Origin: Brevibacterium moorei | GTDB taxonomy: Bacteria; Actinomycetota; Actinomycetes; Actinomycetales; Brevibacteriaceae | Direction: 5' to 3' | DNA: 64,000 nucleotides | Assembly (NCBI RefSeq): GCF_024580735.1 | Contig: NZ_JANIJX010000005.1 | Location: 62,001-126,000, forward strand | Part shown: in pieces, positions 51,852 through 59,728 of the stretch | How positions within the stretch are numbered: position 1 is the first letter of the stretch | Layout of the letters: every line of letters begins with the position of its first letter | Made by a program: the position numbers and the translations under genes | Notes under the pieces: model-generated | Told to the model about the DNA's origin: nothing | Database searches by the model: none | The model's input: the letters and a program-made list of their open reading frames with translations, nothing else

Positions 51852-53582
51852 TCAATCCAGACCGCGGGGGACCGCGTCGAGCAGCATACGCGTGTACTCA
51901 TCGCGCGGCCTCGCCAGCACCCGGGCGGTCGGCCCGGATTCGACCTCGTGGGCATGCGAGAGCACCAGCACCTCGTGGGCGACCTGGGCTACCACCGCGA
52001 GGTCGTGGGTGATGAACAGATAGGTCAGCCCCATTCGTTCCTGTAGCTCGGTGATGAGTTCGAGGATCTGCGCCTGCACGGTGACGTCCAGCGCGGACAC
52101 GGCCTCGTCGAAGACCACCACATCCGGGTCGACGATGAGCGCACGCGCAATCGCCACCCGCTGCAGCTGCCCGCCGGAGAGCTCGCGGGGCCGTCGATCG
52201 GCCAGCTGAGGATCGAGGGCGACCATGCGCAGCGCCTCGGCGATCCGTTCGGCGCGGTCCGATCTGGTCCCGATCCGGAAATTGCGCAGCGGTTCTGCCA
52301 GGCTCGCCCCGATCGTGTGTTTGGGATCCAGCGCGGTCGCCGGATTCTGGAACACCAGTTGGACGCGCCTGCGGTATTCGGTGTCGCGCTCCGGCGGCAG
52401 TTCCGTCACCGGCATGTCGGCGACCCTGATCCGACCGGAATCCGGTTTGAGATAGCCCGAGAGCATCTTGCCCACCGTGGACTTGCCCGAACCCGATTCG
52501 CCCACCACGCCCAGGGTCTTTCCGCGCGGAATGGTGAACGATACGTCCTCACTGCCGATCACTCCGGCGTCGGTGCGCGCATAGACCTTGGTGATGCCGT
52601 GCACCTCGACCACGGGTTCGGCGGCAGGGTCCGTCGTTCCGGCACCATCACCCGTGGCAGCGGTGGCCCCGGCGGTGTCCGCGGCAGCGCCCGCCGGAAC
52701 CTCGGTCGCGGAGAGCGCGGCCAGCTCCAGCCGTGGCACATCTGCCAGCAGCCGGCGCGTGTACTCCGATTTCGGACGTGCGATGATCCCGGCCGCCGGG
52801 CCCGATTCACGCACCCGGCCGTGCTGGACCACCGTGAGCGTCTGCGCGCGCTCCGCGGCGACCGAGAGGTCGTGGGTGATGAACAGGATGCCCATCCCGG
52901 TGTCCGCCTGCAGCCGATCGAGCAGATCGAGGATCCGCTTCTGCACCGTCACGTCCAGTGCGGACGTCGGCTCATCGGCGATCAGCAGACGCGGGCGCAG
53001 TGCGATCGCCGAGGCGATGAGCACGCGCTGGCGCATCCCGCCGGAGAGCTCGTGCGGGAACTGACCCGCGCGCAGCTCCGGTCGGTCGATCCCCACCATC
53101 TCCAGTAGGTCCACGACCCGCTGTCTGCGCGCGGTGCGGTCCAGATCGGTGTGGATGCGCAGGGACTCCTCGACATTGCCCAGAATCGTCTTGACCGGAT
53201 TGAGTGAGTTGCCCGGATCCTGCGGCACATAGCCGATCTCCTTACCGCGCAGGCGCTTGAACGCCCGCGGCGAGAGCTGCGTGAGTTCGTGTGTGCCGGA
53301 ATCCGTGTGCAGGCGGATACTGCCGCCTGACAGTTCCGCATTGCCGGCCAGCAGCCCCAAGGCCGCCGAGGCCGTGGTCGACTTGCCGGAACCCGATTCG
53401 CCCACCACCGCCGCGGTCTGGCCCGCCGGCACGCGCAGGCTGATCCGGTGCAGGGCGGGAACGGGGTCACCGGAGCGCGACCGGTAGTCCACCGATAGAT
53501 CCTCGATTTCGAGAACCGGGGTGTCATCGCCGTGCACGGTGTTCCGGGTACTGTTCGCTGTGTTCATTCGCCCAGTGTTCAT
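51852..53582 (-). CDS. ABC transporter ATPase, fused double nucleotide-binding domain (Dpp/Opp/Nik type)
   Basis: This 576-residue protein energises uptake. It contains two complete ATPase domains (about 20-285 and 320-576), each with Walker [10 protein letters not shown] and an LSGG signature ([28 protein letters not shown]). Walker B and switch His are also present twice ([12 protein letters not shown] and [12 protein letters not shown], then [11 protein letters not shown] and [11 protein letters not shown]). The linker is Ala/Gly-rich. This DppD-DppF fusion is common in actinobacterial peptide/nickel-type systems. ATG 53582-53580 overlaps the upstream permease stop. Last gene of the operon behind the cysteine leader peptide. 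Confidence 0.93.
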   Translation of the reverse strand: MNTGRMNTANSTRNTVHGDDTPVLEIEDLSVDYRSRSGDPVPALHRISLRVPAGQTAAVVGESGSGKSTTASAALGLLAGNAELSGGSIRLHTDSGTHELTQLSPRAFKRLRGKEIGYVPQDPGNSLNPVKTILGNVEESLRIHTDLDRTARRQRVVDLLEMVGIDRPELRAGQFPHELSGGMRQRVLIASAIALRPRLLIADEPTSALDVTVQKRILDLLDRLQADTGMGILFITHDLSVAAERAQTLTVVQHGRVRESGPAAGIIARPKSEYTRRLLADVPRLELAALSATEVPAGAAADTAGATAATGDGAGTTDPAAEPVVEVHGITKVYARTDAGVIGSEDVSFTIPRGKTLGVVGESGSGKSTVGKMLSGYLKPDSGRIRVADMPVTELPPERDTEYRRRVQLVFQNPATALDPKHTIGASLAEPLRNFRIGTRSDRAERIAEALRMVALDPQLADRRPRELSGGQLQRVAIARALIVDPDVVVFDEAVSALDVTVQAQILELITELQERMGLTYLFITHDLAVVAQVAHEVLVLSHAHEVESGPTARVLARPRDEYTRMLLDAVPRGLD

Positions 53583-54433
53583 TCGCCTACCTCCCGCAGG
53601 ACGCTGCCCAGGCGGTTGGTCGCGACCACGACCGCCATCACGATAATGCCCGGCAGCACGGTCAGCCACCAGGCGGTGGCCACGAAATTGCGGCCCTCGG
53701 AGATGATCAGACCCCATTCCGGGGTGGGCGGGGGAGTCCCGTAGCCCAGGAAGCTCAGGGTCGAGATCTGCAGGATCGCGCTGCCCAGCTGCAGCACCGC
53801 CAGGGCAAGCAGCGGACCCGAGGCGTTGGGCAGGACGTGGTGGATGAGCACCTTCGTGTGATTGGCCCCCGAACCGTAGGCCGCCGCGACATAGTCACTG
53901 CGCACGATCCCCAGGGTCTGCGCGCGGGCCAGCCGAGCGAACTGGGCGATCGCGGTGATTCCCACGGCCAGGGCCACATTCACGGTGCCGAAGCCCAGTA
54001 TGATGACCACCGACAGGCTCAGCAGGATGCCGGGGATGGACACCAGCACGTCGACGATGCGCATGAGCACATCCTCGATCCAGCCGCGCTGAGTACCGGC
54101 GATCACGCCGATCGCGGTACCGATCACCAGACCGACGGCCACCGCGATGATCGCCGCCAGCAGGGACCGGCCGGCTCCGTAGACCATCCGGGCGTAGACA
54201 TCGCGGCCCACCTGATCGGTGCCGAACCAGTGTTGGGCATCCGGTGGCAGGAGCGAAGCGGTGGATCCGCCGTCCAGGGGATCCTGGCCGGTGAACAGGC
54301 CGGGGAACAGAGCCCACAGCACGGGGATCAGGACGATGAGTCCGGCCAGCAGGGTCAGGGGTTTGAGCCAGGGGGAGTTCCGCAGCGCGGTACGGCGTGG
54401 CTGAGCCTTGTTGTTCTTCAACGGGGTGTTCAT
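53579..54433 (-). CDS. ABC transporter permease, DppC type
   Basis: This 284-residue inner-membrane subunit has a polar N-terminal tail and about six membrane helices. The ATPase-coupling EAA loop contains AAAYGSGANHTKVLIHHVLP. The DppC-type features FGTDQVGRDVYARMVYGAGR and LGYGTPPPTPEWGLIISEGR are clear. ATG 54433-54431 overlaps the stop of the DppB-type gene and its own stop overlaps the ATPase start. It works with the DppB-type subunit as a heterodimeric channel. Confidence 0.93.
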   Translation of the reverse strand: MNTPLKNNKAQPRRTALRNSPWLKPLTLLAGLIVLIPVLWALFPGLFTGQDPLDGGSTASLLPPDAQHWFGTDQVGRDVYARMVYGAGRSLLAAIIAVAVGLVIGTAIGVIAGTQRGWIEDVLMRIVDVLVSIPGILLSLSVVIILGFGTVNVALAVGITAIAQFARLARAQTLGIVRSDYVAAAYGSGANHTKVLIHHVLPNASGPLLALAVLQLGSAILQISTLSFLGYGTPPPTPEWGLIISEGRNFVATAWWLTVLPGIIVMAVVVATNRLGSVLREVGE

Positions 54434-55380
54434 GCCGCCGCCTTCCGGGTGCGCAGGCGCGGGTCGATCAGTGGATAGAGCAGATCGACCAGCAGGTTGA
54501 CGATGACGAAGCCCAGTGTTGCGATCACCACGATCGTCAGGAGCACGGGATTGTCGCGGTTGGCCACGGCCTGCGCGGTCAGCGCACCGATCCCATTGCG
54601 CCCGAACACGGTCTCGGTGACCACGGCGCCGGCGACCAGTTCGCCGAACACCAGGCCCGCGATCGTCAACGCGGGACTGATCGCATTGCGCAGCACCGCG
54701 TGGACGAACAGCCAGGCGCCCGCGGCGCCCTTGGCCCGGGTGACGCGCACATAGGGCTGGGCCCTGACCTCGGCCACGGAGCGGATGAGCACCTGTGCGA
54801 TCGGCGCCGAGATCGGCAGGGCAATCGTCACCGAGGGCAGGATGAGCGATTCGAAGGGCCCGGGATCGACCACGTTGATCCAGCCCAGCCGGAAGGACAC
54901 GAACTCGACCAGGATGATGCCAAGCCAGAAGACGGGAACGGAGATGAACAGGCTGGGCAGGGAATCGGCCACGTCGCGCAGCCAGCGGAACCGGCCGTAA
55001 GAGGCCACCAGGGTCACGATAACGGCCAGGACCAGCGCGGAGACGAACCCCGTCAGGGCCAAGACCGCGGTCGAGGGCAGGGCCGCGGAGACCAGCGTCG
55101 ACACTGCGGCACCCGTCTGGGTGGAGAAACCGAAATCGCCTGTCAGGAAGCCCAGCAGCGTGCTGGCGTACTGCTGCCACCATGGCAGGTCGGCGCCGAA
55201 GGACGCCCTGATGCCCGCGATCTCGTCTTTCGACAGGCCCAGCGCAGGATCGGAGAACCGGGCCATCACGCCGTCGCCTGGCAGGATCAGCAGCAGCAGG
55301 GACGCCAGGGTGAAGGCCAGGAACAGCACCAGGACCGCCTGGCCCAGGCGCGCCAGAATGTACTTCGGAGTCGAGGTCAT
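54430..55380 (-). CDS. ABC transporter permease, DppB type
   Basis: This 316-residue inner-membrane subunit opens with the typical DppB N terminus (YILARLGQAVLVLFLAFTLA). A periplasmic loop with SFGADLPWWQQYASTLLGF follows. The EAA loop contains RAKGAAGAWLFVHAVLRNAI. The C-terminal GLVFGELVAGAVVTETVFGR is characteristic. ATG 55380-55378 overlaps the stop of the binding-protein gene. Translational coupling runs through the whole operon. Confidence 0.93.
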   Translation of the reverse strand: MTSTPKYILARLGQAVLVLFLAFTLASLLLLILPGDGVMARFSDPALGLSKDEIAGIRASFGADLPWWQQYASTLLGFLTGDFGFSTQTGAAVSTLVSAALPSTAVLALTGFVSALVLAVIVTLVASYGRFRWLRDVADSLPSLFISVPVFWLGIILVEFVSFRLGWINVVDPGPFESLILPSVTIALPISAPIAQVLIRSVAEVRAQPYVRVTRAKGAAGAWLFVHAVLRNAISPALTIAGLVFGELVAGAVVTETVFGRNGIGALTAQAVANRDNPVLLTIVVIATLGFVIVNLLVDLLYPLIDPRLRTRKAAA

Positions 55381-57146
55381 GCCTCCTCACCCCTCCCCGC
55401 ACCATCGGCCAGCCAGGTGTTGTAGAAGGTGGGCCGGCCCACTGGCTCGGTGAAGAAGCCCTGGACCTCCTGCCGGAAGCCGAAGACCTGCGGCTCCTCG
55501 AACAGCGGCAGGACCAGTGCCTGGTCGATCACGTGCTGCTGGAACTCGGCCAGGGCGCGCTCGCGGTCGGCCGCCTTGGCAGAACCCGTGATCCGGGCCA
55601 GGATCCGCTCGACCTCCTCATCGCCCCAGGCACCCGATTCCTCATCGTGGTTGGCCAGGGCGTCACGATTGTTGATCGACCATTCGCTGGCGACCACGTC
55701 GTAGTCGGCCCTGGCCACCATCGCGTGGTAGACCTGGACCTTCTCGATGTCCTGGGAATCGAGGTCCTGTTGGACCTGGTCCCCGTCGTTGATGCTCAGG
55801 CCCACGCCGATCCGTGCGAAGTCCTCCTGCACCAGGGTCATCACCTCCTTGGACCTCGGCTGGGGCAGGGCGGTGTTCGAGCGCAGGGCCAGACGCGCAC
55901 CGTCCTTGACCCGGATCCCGTCGGCGCCGCGCACCCAGCCGGCCTCATCGAGCAGGGCGTTCGCGCGATCCACATCGTGGACCCAGGCATCATCGGGCGC
56001 CTTGACGTAGCCGGCGGCCCCACGGGCGACGACCCCGGTGGCCAGCGGGTAGGTGTCGGTGAACAGTTTGGTGAGGATCCGCTGCCGGTCGATCGAGGCG
56101 ATGAGGGCCCGGCGGACCCGGATATCGGCCAGCAGGCGGTGCCGGGAGCGCAACGAGATGTTGTTGTTGACCCCGTTGGTGGGCGCGGCCACCAATTGCA
56201 GGCCCTTGTCCTTGATGCGCGCCTGGTCGGGCGCCTGGATGTCGCGCACACCCTGCACCTGGCCGGACACGAGGGAGCCGATGCGCACCGAGTACTCCTT
56301 GTTGACCCGGTAGTCGATCCCGTCCAGGTACGCCCTGCCCTGGTGTTTGAAGTGCGGTGGGGCCCAGTCGTAGTCCTCCCTGGCCCTCACACTCAGTAGT
56401 GTGCCGACCCGTTCAGCGGTGATCGCGAAGGGTCCGCAGGTGGCGATCTTCGCCGCACTTCCCGGCCCGAAGCCCGCGGAGTCCAGCTTCAGTGTGGCGT
56501 CGGCCAACAGGCCGGAGTTCATCGTGGAGACCGCCTGGGCGAAGCCGGGCGCCGGCTTGGAGAAGCGGAAGCGCACGGTGTGTTCGTCGAGCACCTCGCC
56601 GCCGGCGTAGTTCGTCACCTGTTCGGACACGGCAAGGCCGCGTGCCTTGTCGCCGCGGCCGTAGAGCTCGAAATTGTCCACCACGTTCTGCGCGGTCAGC
56701 GCCGAGCCGTCGGAGTAGGTGATGCCGGGGCGCAACGTGAAGGTGTATTCGGTGGCGTCGGCGTTGATGCGCGGCAGTGCCGTGGCGATCCAGGGATAGA
56801 GCTTGAGTGTCTGCGGATCCTGATAGAGCAGACGCGCGGTGATGTTGTTGAGTATTCCGCCGTTGGGGTAGAAACCGCCTGCCGGCGGGTAGAGCACCGT
56901 CCAGCTCTGCGGTTCGAAATAGTCGAGTACCCCGCCGGGCACGGGCTTCGCGCCGGCGGGCACCGCGGTATCGGGGTGGGTGCAGGCGCTCAGCAGCAGC
57001 ATGCCGGTCAGGCCCAGGCCAGCGCCGAGCACGGCGCGGCGGGTGGGTCCGGGACTGCTCGGGGGCACGCCGGCGCCCGAGTCCTGTTGGCTTGTGGAAT
57101 GGTCGAATGGCCGATGTGGGCGCGCAAAGGGGCGCAAAGGAGGCAC
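55377..57146 (-). CDS. ABC transporter substrate-binding lipoprotein (family 5), likely for a sulfur compound
   Basis: This SBP_bac_5 lipoprotein captures substrate outside the membrane. The export signal has PTRRAVLGAGLGLTGMLLLS followed by the lipobox Cys. Domain blocks include TARLLYQDPQTLKLYPWIAT, FTLRPGITYSDGSALTAQ and RRALIASIDRQRIL. The 589-residue length assumes GTG 57146; no strong Shine-Dalgarno is visible, and GTG 57068 would give a shorter, more classic signal. Overall similarity resembles actinobacterial members found with LLM monooxygenases. A Cys-rich leader peptide ends 58 nt upstream, so a sulfur-containing substrate is inferred. Confidence 0.88.
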   Translation of the reverse strand: MPPLRPFARPHRPFDHSTSQQDSGAGVPPSSPGPTRRAVLGAGLGLTGMLLLSACTHPDTAVPAGAKPVPGGVLDYFEPQSWTVLYPPAGGFYPNGGILNNITARLLYQDPQTLKLYPWIATALPRINADATEYTFTLRPGITYSDGSALTAQNVVDNFELYGRGDKARGLAVSEQVTNYAGGEVLDEHTVRFRFSKPAPGFAQAVSTMNSGLLADATLKLDSAGFGPGSAAKIATCGPFAITAERVGTLLSVRAREDYDWAPPHFKHQGRAYLDGIDYRVNKEYSVRIGSLVSGQVQGVRDIQAPDQARIKDKGLQLVAAPTNGVNNNISLRSRHRLLADIRVRRALIASIDRQRILTKLFTDTYPLATGVVARGAAGYVKAPDDAWVHDVDRANALLDEAGWVRGADGIRVKDGARLALRSNTALPQPRSKEVMTLVQEDFARIGVGLSINDGDQVQQDLDSQDIEKVQVYHAMVARADYDVVASEWSINNRDALANHDEESGAWGDEEVERILARITGSAKAADRERALAEFQQHVIDQALVLPLFEEPQVFGFRQEVQGFFTEPVGRPTFYNTWLADGAGRGEEA

Positions 57147-57159
57147 GAAAGGTCTTTCT

Positions 57160-57187
57160 GAGGAATGTGAACGGGGGAGACGGGGGA
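57160..57187 (-). promoter_or_regulatory. C-rich, G-poor segment after the leader peptide (possible Rho-utilisation site)
   Basis: In the minus-strand mRNA this 28-nt stretch contains 16 C and only 2 G, directly after the leader-peptide stop and before the binding-protein start. C>G bubbles are typical Rho-loading sites, so Rho-dependent attenuation is possible. Inference only. Confidence 0.4.
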
Positions 57188-57204
57188 CGCTCAGCGGCGT
57201 CGCG

Positions 57205-57300
57205 TCAGTGACAGCAGCAGGTGGTGACTGCCATCAGGTCGATGTGCAGACGGCGCCAGCAGCACAGGCACTGCGGACGGGCGGACACAGAGAAGTTCAC
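57205..57300 (-). CDS. Cysteine-rich regulatory leader peptide (Ms5788A-like)
   Basis: A 31-codon minus-strand frame from GTG 57300-57298 to TGA 57207-57205 was found by reading the leader of the ABC operon. Its central part reads QCLCCWRRLHIDLMAV and it ends T-T-C-C-C-H, giving six cysteines. The R-x-H-I-D-L-x-x-V...C pattern is that of actinobacterial Cys-responsive leader peptides, where ribosome stalling at Cys codons controls sulfur genes (shown in mycobacteria). GGAG lies 2 nt before the GTG; GTG 57288-57286 is an alternative start. The stop is 58 nt from the binding-protein start. Type and role are inferred from the motif and position. Confidence 0.8.
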   Translation of the reverse strand: MNFSVSARPQCLCCWRRLHIDLMAVTTCCCH

Positions 57301-57409
57301 TGCTCCATTGAACCCCAGAAGCCCGGGCGGTGCCTAATCGGGTGTCATCTCGGCGACACAGCCGATGTCACACTGTGGCGTCGGCGCGGAGACGGGCGCG
57401 GACCTCTGA

Positions 57410-57415
57410 TAGGTT
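57410..57415 (+). promoter_or_regulatory. Leaderless -10 element (TAGGTT) of the VOC gene
   Basis: TAGGTT is followed by CGCGCC and then ATG at 57422. The 6-nt gap predicts a leaderless mRNA. No Shine-Dalgarno is present. Confidence 0.6.
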
Positions 57416-57421
57416 CGCGCC

Positions 57422-58168
57422 ATGACTTCGAACACCGATACCGGAGCGACTCCGCAGACGCCCGCGACCCAGATCCCGGCCGAACTGGACCACCTGGTCT
57501 ACGCCGTGCCCAACCTGGCCGAGGCCACGGCGGAATTCGCCCGGCTGACCGGCCTGGCCCCCGAATTCGGAGGAGCCCACGTGGGTCTGGGGACCGCGAA
57601 TTTCCTGGTCCCCGTGGTGCCGGCCGGTTGGCCCGCCGATTCCCGGACCTACCTGGAGATCCTCGGCCCGGACCCGCAGCAGGCCGGTGCCGCACTGGGC
57701 AAATCGCAGCTGGGCAATGTCGATTCCGCACACCTGCAGCGCTGGGCGATCCACCCCGCGGACTTCCCCGCCACGGTTGACGCCGCCCACGCAGCCGAGG
57801 TCCCCGTCGGCCGGGTGCACGAGATGTCGCGGGCGACCCCGGAGGGCGGCCTGCTGCAGTGGCGTCTGACCCGCGCCGAGCACGCCGCAGACGAGCCACT
57901 ACCCTTCGGCGGCGGTCTGCCCTTCCTGATCGACTGGCGCGATTCGGTACACCCCGCCGAGCGCCTGCACGGTAACGGTTCGGCGGTCGCCACGCTGGAG
58001 GAGCTGGCCTTCTTCGGTCCCGATCCGCAGGCCTTCGCCGCGGCCCTGGCCGTGCTGGGCATCGAGGCGGAGGTCGAACAGGCGTCTACTCCCGGCTACC
58101 GCGCTGTACTCGGCACCCCGGGCGGCCAGGTGGAGCTGTCGACCGAACACGGCATCCAGCAGATCTGA
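57422..58168 (+). CDS. VOC-superfamily glyoxalase-like protein
   Basis: This 248-residue protein carries a glyoxalase-like fold. The N-terminal half begins ELDHLVYAVPNLAEATAEFA with a His at the usual first metal position, and has TANFLVPV and TYLEILGPDP, where Glu is a likely ligand. The C-terminal half repeats the beta-alpha-beta pattern (VATLEELAFFGPDPQAFAAA, GGQVELSTEHG). Function is unknown; members range from lyases to dioxygenases. The gene is divergent from the ABC operon and its leader, sharing a 121-bp control region. ATG at 57422 is supported by the leaderless element. Confidence 0.82.
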   Translation: MTSNTDTGATPQTPATQIPAELDHLVYAVPNLAEATAEFARLTGLAPEFGGAHVGLGTANFLVPVVPAGWPADSRTYLEILGPDPQQAGAALGKSQLGNVDSAHLQRWAIHPADFPATVDAAHAAEVPVGRVHEMSRATPEGGLLQWRLTRAEHAADEPLPFGGGLPFLIDWRDSVHPAERLHGNGSAVATLEELAFFGPDPQAFAAALAVLGIEAEVEQASTPGYRAVLGTPGGQVELSTEHGIQQI

Positions 58169-58201
58169 GACCTGTCCGGGGAGAGGACCCGGAGACGTCG
58201 A

Positions 58202-58253
58202 ACGGCCGGGCCGCGCCGTCAACGGGGTTCAATCCCCGGCGTGTCCCGGCCGT
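58202..58253. terminator. Nested hairpin terminator between VOC and lpd
   Basis: ACGGCCGGG (58202-58210) pairs with CCCGGCCGT (58245-58253). An inner hairpin CGGGG/CCCCG (58223-58227/58234-58238) nests inside. It lies between convergent genes. A 14-bp tandem duplication (58258-58271, 58274-58287) follows. Confidence 0.6.
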
Positions 58254-58297
58254 CCCTGCAACTCGGCCGCTTAGCAACTCGGCCGCTCGGCGCAGGA

Positions 58298-59725
58298 CTA
58301 CAGGTGCGTGGGATAGCCCAATGCGATGTCCGCGGCCTCCTGGATCGGTTCGCCCAGGGTCGGATGCGGGTGGATCGTCAGCGCCACGTCCTCGACGTTG
58401 AGCTGACAGTTGACCGCCACGCTCAACTCCGAGATCAGGTCCGAGGCGCCCGGACCCACGATCTGGGCACCCACCAGGGTGCCCGTGTCGATGGTGGAGA
58501 CCAGGCGCACGAATCCCTCCGCCTCGTCCAGCGAGACAGCGCGGGCATTGCCGGCGAACGGGAACTTCGAGGTGGTCACCGTCAGTCCGTTCTGTTCGGC
58601 CTGCGCGGCCGTCATTCCCACGGTGGCGATCTCCGGATCCGCGAAGCACACGGCCGGGACGCTGAAGTACTCATTGGCGTCCGGGCGTCCGGCGATTGCG
58701 CCGGCCGCGGTCTTGCCCTCCATGAAGGCCATATGTGCCAGGGCCGGGCCCATCGTCACATCACCCACTGCGTAGATGTGATCGACTCCGGTGAAGCCGC
58801 GCTCGTCGACCTTGATCAGTCCGTGCTTGTCGACCTCCACGCTGGTGGCCTCCAGGCCCAGGGCATCCGAATTGGGGGTCCGGCCCACGGTGATCATGCA
58901 GTAGTCGGCGGCGATCGTCTGCTCTTGTCCGCCCTTCTTCTCGTAGGACACGTGCACCCCGTCGTCGTGCTGATCGGCCCGGCGCGCGCGCACCCCGGTC
59001 AGGATGTCCACGCCCTTGGCCCGTAGGCGCTTCTCGACCACCTTGACCAGGTCCGGTTCGAAGTTCGGCAGGATCTGCTCGGTGCCCTCCAGAATCGTCA
59101 CATGGGAGCCGAAGTCGGCATAGGCCCCGGCCAGCTCGGTCCCGATGTACCCGCCGCCGATCACCACGAACTCGGAGGGGACCTCGGGCAGGTTCAAAGC
59201 GCCCGTTGAGTCGAGCACCCGACCACCGAACATGAAGCCGGGGATCTCCACCGGGCGCGAACCCGTGGCGATGATCAGATCGGTGAAGGCGATCCGTCGC
59301 GGATCGGACACGCTCATGAACTGCTGCGGGCCGGCCGGCATGACGTGCAGTTCGGTATCGCTGACCAGCGTGGCCGAACCGCGCACCACCTCGACCCCGT
59401 GTTTCTTCAACAGGCCGGCGACCCCGCGGGTCATCCGGTCTACGACCTTGTGCTGCTTCCAGTCCTGCAGCGAGGTGAAGTCGAATGAGACGTCCCCGGC
59501 CGTGATCCCGTAGACACTGGAGTCCTTGGTCTGGCGCAGCCGCTCACCGGCGGAGATCAGCGCCTTCGACGGCACGCAGCCCACGTTCAGGCAGATCCCG
59601 CCCAGCGTGTCGGACTGTTCGATCACGGTGACCTGTTGGCCCAGTTCGGCTGCGCGGATCGCGGCGACGTAACCGCCGGGTCCGGCGCCGATGACCACGG
59701 TGCCGTGGGTTTCCAGTTCGCTCAT
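58298..59725 (-). CDS. lpdA: Dihydrolipoamide dehydrogenase (E3)
   Basis: This 475-residue flavoprotein reoxidises the lipoyl groups of the E2 component. The FAD-binding VVIGAGPGGYVAAIRAAELG starts near residue 10. The redox disulfide is C45-C50 (GGICLNVGCVPSKALI). NAD-binding VVIGGGYIGTELAGAYADFG lies near residue 175. The dimer-interface catalytic H-P-H-P-T-L-G-E is at the end. The last gene of the PDH operon, 3 bp after the E2 gene. ATG at 59725. Confidence 0.97.
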   Translation of the reverse strand: MSELETHGTVVIGAGPGGYVAAIRAAELGQQVTVIEQSDTLGGICLNVGCVPSKALISAGERLRQTKDSSVYGITAGDVSFDFTSLQDWKQHKVVDRMTRGVAGLLKKHGVEVVRGSATLVSDTELHVMPAGPQQFMSVSDPRRIAFTDLIIATGSRPVEIPGFMFGGRVLDSTGALNLPEVPSEFVVIGGGYIGTELAGAYADFGSHVTILEGTEQILPNFEPDLVKVVEKRLRAKGVDILTGVRARRADQHDDGVHVSYEKKGGQEQTIAADYCMITVGRTPNSDALGLEATSVEVDKHGLIKVDERGFTGVDHIYAVGDVTMGPALAHMAFMEGKTAAGAIAGRPDANEYFSVPAVCFADPEIATVGMTAAQAEQNGLTVTTSKFPFAGNARAVSLDEAEGFVRLVSTIDTGTLVGAQIVGPGASDLISELSVAVNCQLNVEDVALTIHPHPTLGEPIQEAADIALGYPTHL

Positions 59726-59728
59726 CGT

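Noticed and set aside
58219-58245. tRNA T-arm-like sequence (GGTTCAATCC flanked by GGG/CCC)
   Set aside because: No matching 5' acceptor, D-arm or anticodon arm is found in the preceding 75 nt. It is better explained as the inner hairpin of a terminator.
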